From contig JALHPW010000122.1 in NCBI GenBank assembly GCA_022842255.1, positions 1-10,298 on the forward strand: DNA of 10,298 nucleotides, written 5' to 3'. The notes under the pieces are model-generated. The model saw only the letters and a program-made list of their open reading frames with translations, was not told the origin of the DNA and did not search any database. A program made the position numbers and the translations under genes. Within the stretch, counting starts at the first letter, position 1. Each line of letters begins with the position of its first letter. The DNA comes from Saprospiraceae bacterium (lineage in GTDB: Bacteria > Bacteroidota > Bacteroidia > Chitinophagales > Saprospiraceae). Below are positions 7,207 through 10,298 of this stretch, piece by piece.

Positions 7207-7285
7207 TTTTTTGTTGATTTGGTTTTTTGTTGATTTGGGTATTTGAGTGCTCATGCTTGGCTGCTCAAATAACCAAATCAACAAA
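7207..7285. repeat. 16-bp tandem pair plus inverted copy in the crotonase leader
   Basis: TTTTTTGTTGATTTGG occurs twice in perfect tandem (7207-7222 and 7223-7238). The second copy is extended and mirrored by an inverted copy at 7264-7285, giving a 22-bp inverted repeat (7226-7247 against 7264-7285) with one mismatch and a 16-base loop. It fills most of the 99-bp gap between the acyltransferase stop and the crotonase ATG. In the minus-strand transcript the first-made arm could pair with either downstream copy, and the nearer-to-gene copy touches the crotonase start. No U-tract follows on either strand, so a simple terminator is unlikely. Confidence 0.88.
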
Positions 7286-7304
7286 TAAACGATTAACCCA
7301 TGTT

Positions 7305-9110
7305 TCAATCCTCCACCTTCAAAACCTCAATTTCCTCTGCCTTCCAATGTACCGCTCGATCGAGCCCATAATTGCTCAAACGATTGTGGTAAAAGTAAAG
7401 CACCCTGAATTCGGAGGACACAATGTCTCCATCCTTGGTAAATTGGAGTGGTTTTTCCGTGTGGTAAATGCCCAGGTTTTTCACGCCATCACGCACCACT
7501 TCAGCAGGGGATTGGCGAAGTTCTGGGGCAAGTTTGATTTTGTCCGCGCGTTCCCATTCAATAAGTTTTTCCAGCATTTGTTCCACCACCTCTTCCACCG
7601 CACGGAACGGAAACAAATACTCGTCGTGCGGCAACCGTAAGATGCCGAACAAGTCAAGTTTGGGGTTTTGGTGTACCAGCATCTCAAATACGGCGTGAGC
7701 CACAAGGTGACTGCTAAGTACCACATTTTCAACATGATAGCGTTCGGCAATCCGCTCGGCAAGCAATTTGGTGTATTCTTCCTCGCGCTGGCGATCTTCG
7801 TTGATTTCTCCTCTGGAGAGAAAGTACTCGCGGATGTCCAGCTCGTTCCCGTATTGGTCAAAACTTTTCCCATCGGCGTCCACAAAATTGCCCATTACGT
7901 CCATGGGTTTGCCAACACTCAAGGTGATATCACTGGTGGTACTAAAAAAACGCCAGATAAACCGGAACCAGCTGCGTACGCTCATGCCCTCATCGCGCAG
8001 ACGGATATAGTTCTCTTTTCCAGTGTTGCGCAAATGCTGTTCTATCAAAAAAGGTGCCTCCAGTACAAAATTATAACAAATCACCAGCGGAACAACGAAG
8101 ACCTTGCCATTGGGCTGTTGACCGTTAACCTTTGACGGTTGGCCGTTGACTGTTGACCGTGTACCGTGCACCGTATCCCGCGCACCGTGCACCGTATCCC
8201 GCGCACCGTCACCAGAAACAAGTGCCCTTTGGGCTTCCACGACCGTTCCAAGCAGGCCCATTTTCAGGTCGCTTTCAATGGCTCCATCGCGGGAGCGGGT
8301 GCCGCCTGGGAAAAAAAGGCTGTTTACGCCCCGCTGTATACTGAGCCGACTCATGGTTTTGAGTGTTTCCAGGTACACAGGGTTTTTTTTGCGCCGGTCT
8401 ACCCGATAGGCACCAAGCCGGTTCATGTAGTACGCCGCCGGCCCAAAATTGTAAAGGTTCAGGCCCGCCCCATAACTAAAGGAAGGCAAGCCCATAATCT
8501 GGTCCATGGCATATCCCACCAAGATAGAATCAAGATTGCTGTTGTGTGTGGGCACCACTACAACGGTGCCGTGTTTAAACAGCGAACGCACCGTTTCTAC
8601 ATCACCGACCACATTGAGCCGCTCGAACAGGTTGCGCTTGCCCCGAAACATGGCCCGGATGCTCTTTCCGACAGCGGCGTTAAAAATCCGGTTGAAAAAG
8701 GCGGTCAAAAACCGCTGTGCAAATCGGAAAGTACTGATTTGGAAGGTTCCAACGATCTCTTCCGAATAACGGTGAATGATTTTTTGCAGAATTTGGGCAT
8801 TCACCTCGCGCGCCTCAGCATTGTCGCGGTCCAAGCTTTTTTTGATTAGCCGTTTGCTGATTCGGTTCCAAAACGAGCGGTCATTGGGCGGGTCTACTTT
8901 CCAAGGGTCTTCTTTGATGCGTATCCGCTCCTGGTAAATGGTTTTGACCAACAGATCGGAGAGATCTTTTTTGTGTTTGGAGGCAAGCCGCTGAAAGGTG
9001 TGTTCATCGATCTCGCGGATAAACTCAGCACGATCCTTACTCAGCCGATAAATGGGCCAATCTTCAATGCGTTCTATGACGCGAGGATATATTTTGACTT
9101 CTTTTTTCAA
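7305..9110 (-). CDS. PlsB-like phospholipid acyltransferase (LPLAT family) with in-frame repeat
   Basis: This 601-residue protein contains a glycerolphosphate acyltransferase domain in its middle. Motif I is THNSNLD with the catalytic HX4D pair (His189, Asp194), motif II is GAYRVDRR (233-240), motif III is FFPGGTRSR (266-274), and motif IV lies around VFVVPLV (337-343). It probably acylates glycerol-3-phosphate or lysophosphatidate at the inner membrane. Motif III has Gly269 where most relatives have Glu (FPEGTRSR). Residues 301-336 are a low-complexity heptad repeat described separately. The start is TTG at 9108-9110: an in-frame TGA lies two codons upstream, the next Met is residue 154, and the frame's N-terminus (KKEVKIYPRVIERIEDWPIY) looks native. 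It begins 54 bp after engB in the same direction. Substrate choice between the two acylation steps is not resolved. Confidence 0.88.
   Translation of the reverse strand: MKKEVKIYPRVIERIEDWPIYRLSKDRAEFIREIDEHTFQRLASKHKKDLSDLLVKTIYQERIRIKEDPWKVDPPNDRSFWNRISKRLIKKSLDRDNAEAREVNAQILQKIIHRYSEEIVGTFQISTFRFAQRFLTAFFNRIFNAAVGKSIRAMFRGKRNLFERLNVVGDVETVRSLFKHGTVVVVPTHNSNLDSILVGYAMDQIMGLPSFSYGAGLNLYNFGPAAYYMNRLGAYRVDRRKKNPVYLETLKTMSRLSIQRGVNSLFFPGGTRSRDGAIESDLKMGLLGTVVEAQRALVSGDGARDTVHGARDTVHGTRSTVNGQPSKVNGQQPNGKVFVVPLVICYNFVLEAPFLIEQHLRNTGKENYIRLRDEGMSVRSWFRFIWRFFSTTSDITLSVGKPMDVMGNFVDADGKSFDQYGNELDIREYFLSRGEINEDRQREEEYTKLLAERIAERYHVENVVLSSHLVAHAVFEMLVHQNPKLDLFGILRLPHDEYLFPFRAVEEVVEQMLEKLIEWERADKIKLAPELRQSPAEVVRDGVKNLGIYHTEKPLQFTKDGDIVSSEFRVLYFYHNRLSNYGLDRAVHWKAEEIEVLKVED
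8106..8210 (-). repeat. In-frame 21-bp-period repeat inside the acyltransferase gene
   Basis: Two perfect tandem 21-bp units (8166-8186 and 8187-8207) are flanked by diverged ones, including GTTGACCGT twice at 8117-8125 and 8152-8160. Read in the gene's frame they encode heptads ARDTVHG, ARDTVHG, TRSTVNG and QPSKVNG, then QQPNG (residues 303-335). The segment falls between acyltransferase motifs III and IV, where a surface loop is expected, and it keeps the frame open on both sides. The composition is unlike the rest of the protein and resembles intergenic repeat DNA, which suggests a repeat that invaded or expanded within a coding loop. Confidence 0.9.
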
Positions 9111-9164
9111 AATTCAAATGTGCTTCGATTTTGGAAATGCACTACACCTCGTAATGCCCCGCTC

Positions 9165-9767
9165 TCACAACTTCATGGTTTTCAATGTTTTTTCAATAAA
9201 ATCCAGAATTTCGTCGCGCCCGGTCCGCCGTTCGGAAGACGTGATGAAATAGGCAGGCAAGTTCTCCCAAGTCTCGGAAAGTTTGCCCATAAAATCAGCA
9301 ATGTTTTGCTCCATGAGCGGTCGGCCAATCCGGTCTGTCTTGGTAAAAGCGATTACAAAAGGCACCTGCATTTCCCCCAAGGTGTTTACGAACTCCAAGT
9401 CGATTTTGGTAGGTGGAATATTGGAGTCAATCAAGACAAAGGCGCAACAGAGTTCTTCCCGGCGGGCAAAATACCCATTGATCAAGTTTTCCAGACCCTT
9501 CCGCTCTGTTTTCGAAACCCTTGCATACCCATATCCCGGCAAATCTACCAAGTGCCATAACTTGTTGATTAGGAAAAAGTTGAGCAAACGGGTCTTGCCC
9601 GGTGTGCCAGACACTTTTGCCAAACCTTTTTTGGCCGTGAGCATGTTGATGAGTGAGGATTTACCCACGTTGGAACGGCCTATAAAGGCAAATTCCGGTG
9701 GCCCGCCCTTAGGACAGGCACTTTCTTTCGCATAACTGGCAATAAAATCTGCACTGTTGATTTCCAT
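9165..9767 (-). CDS. engB: EngB/YsxC (YihA) ribosome-biogenesis GTPase
   Basis: This 200-residue TRAFAC-class GTPase is known in other bacteria to help assemble the large ribosomal subunit and is often essential. The GTP-binding motifs are complete: G1 GRSNVGKSS (residues 30-38), G2 region GTPGKTRLLNFF (54-65), G3 DLPGYGYA (75-82), G4 TKTD (142-145), and a G5-like ITSSE (175-179). Its length and single-domain layout are those of the EngB subfamily, not the two-domain EngA/Der. The ATG at 9767 fits the family, with the N-terminus reaching the G1 loop in about 30 residues. It is the first gene of a likely minus-strand unit with the acyltransferase and crotonase, and it is divergent from the beta-barrel gene starting at 9961. 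Confidence 0.96.
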   Translation of the reverse strand: MEINSADFIASYAKESACPKGGPPEFAFIGRSNVGKSSLINMLTAKKGLAKVSGTPGKTRLLNFFLINKLWHLVDLPGYGYARVSKTERKGLENLINGYFARREELCCAFVLIDSNIPPTKIDLEFVNTLGEMQVPFVIAFTKTDRIGRPLMEQNIADFMGKLSETWENLPAYFITSSERRTGRDEILDFIEKTLKTMKL

Positions 9768-9960
9768 AGTTCGAGACGCCCCTGGCGAATAAAAGTCGGC
9801 AAAGGTAGAAACTTAAGGCTCCTCTGTGCCGAAAAGTTAAGCCCGCTGTTACCAAAGGGTTAATCCGGGCTTTGTGGGGCAACGTTGCACACGAAGCCCT
9901 TTTGAGTGTCCGTTAATGCGACCAAATTAACCAATCGACACCAAACCTATCGTACACAAC
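9768..9960. other. Divergent intergenic region between engB and the beta-barrel gene
   Basis: These 193 bp must hold the promoters for engB (minus) and the outer-membrane gene (plus). I see a 7-bp inverted repeat, AAGCCCG (9839-9845) with CGGGCTT (9866-9872), around a 20-base loop; it could be an operator or weak hairpin. On the minus strand TAGGTTTG (9942-9949) matches the -7 consensus but has no TTG at the right distance and would leave a leader of about 170 bases for engB. No convincing promoter is visible for the + strand gene. Confidence 0.4.
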
Positions 9961-10298
9961 ATGAAAAATCTGATTTTAGCAACCTTCTGTCTTTTTCTCG
10001 TGCAATCGGCACAAGCCCAATTTTTCTCCCTCGGTCTGAAGGGAGGGATCAATACCCAACTCAATCACCCCGACGATATTTCCGTGGGCGGAGGGGACAC
10101 TTCCTTCAATTTTGGTGTGGATGGTCGGAAATTTGGCACCCAGTTTGGCGCCTACATGCGTTTCGGCAATAAGATTTTCTTCCAGCCCGAAGTGCTGTTC
10201 AACTCCAACAAAACCGACTACAAAATTGGTGAATCCAGCGTAGGCGAAGTCATCAAAAACGAAAAGTATCAATACCTGGATTTTCCACTCCTGGTGGG
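9961..10298 (+). CDS. PorT-family outer-membrane beta-barrel protein, N-terminal part
   Basis: The frame is open from the ATG at 9961 to the right edge (112 codons plus two bases), so the 3' end is missing. It begins with a signal peptide (MKNLILATFCLFLVQSAQA, then Q20). After it come alternating-strand segments typical of the PorT/OMP_b-brl_2 group in Bacteroidota: FFSLGLKGGINTQLNH, then FGTQFGAYMRFGNKIFFQPE, VLFNSNKTDYKIGE and a final YQYLDFPLLVG, where family members usually have a Y-L-(E/D)-(I/F)-P-L-L stretch. The product would sit in the outer membrane. Its role is not known; the group is large, and only some members are tied to type IX secretion. It is divergent from engB. Confidence 0.85.
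   Translation, partial: MKNLILATFCLFLVQSAQAQFFSLGLKGGINTQLNHPDDISVGGGDTSFNFGVDGRKFGTQFGAYMRFGNKIFFQPEVLFNSNKTDYKIGESSVGEVIKNEKYQYLDFPLLV

Noticed and set aside
7207..7285. Intrinsic terminator after the acyltransferase
   Set aside because: The stem is strong but no U-tract follows on the minus strand; the bases after it are A-rich and lead directly into the crotonase start.
8166..8849. Long + strand open frame opposite the acyltransferase gene
   Set aside because: It is antisense to a conserved enzyme with clear motifs, and its own translation shows no domain or typical start context.
9942..9949. TAGGTTTG as the engB promoter
   Set aside because: The box is a perfect -7 match, but the nearest upstream TTG is about 30 bases away and inside the divergent gene, and the leader would be unusually long. 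Kept only as a note in the intergenic entry.

Overview
The window looks like a chromosomal segment of a Bacteroidota bacterium, most plausibly from the Saprospiria (Haliscomenobacter-like). The evidence is a large secreted protein with a type IX secretion C-terminal sorting domain, a PorT-type outer-membrane beta-barrel gene, no Shine-Dalgarno sequences before the starts, and at least one good match to the Bacteroidota -7 promoter box (TAnnTTTG). The genus is an inference; no rRNA gene or marker is present to settle it.

Layout, left to right. Ten perfect copies of a 10-bp unit (1-100) open the window and run off its left edge. A 1066-residue secreted beta-propeller (BNR) protein follows on the + strand (208-3408). 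Next comes a REP-like cluster of three related palindromic 23-mers (3410-3528), then a + strand RibD/dihydrofolate-reductase-family protein (3571-4128). The minus strand then carries a block read right to left: a DUF433 antitoxin-like gene (5917-6156), a frameshifted DUF5615 PIN-like toxin gene that no simple ORF search would show (5550-5905), and a DEAD-box-type RNA helicase (4222-5553) whose ATG overlaps the toxin's stop codon. A second minus-strand block consists of the GTPase engB (9165-9767), a PlsB-like acyltransferase (7305-9110), and a crotonase-family enoyl-CoA hydratase (6423-7205). A probable intrinsic terminator (6212-6259) closes it. A divergent + strand gene for an outer-membrane beta-barrel protein starts at 9961 and is cut by the right edge.

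How the genes fit together. The engB, acyltransferase and crotonase genes are co-oriented and close enough for one transcription unit, joining ribosome assembly with phospholipid acylation and fatty-acid turnover. The DUF433-DUF5615-helicase trio has the spacing of an operon (11 bp, then a 4-bp ATGA overlap). Its toxin reading frame is broken, so the antitoxin now appears to be an orphan and the helicase may depend on the old toxin-antitoxin promoter.

The most unusual aspect is repeat content. Four unrelated small repeat families occur in about 10 kb: the 10-bp minisatellite, the palindromic 23-mers, a 16-bp tandem plus inverted copy in the crotonase leader, and a 21-bp-period repeat inserted in frame into the acyltransferase coding sequence. 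I see no rRNA, tRNA, CRISPR array or insertion sequence. There is no convincing new multi-gene system; the candidates for novelty are the decayed toxin gene fused to the helicase transcript, the in-frame repeat, and the repeat-built crotonase leader.
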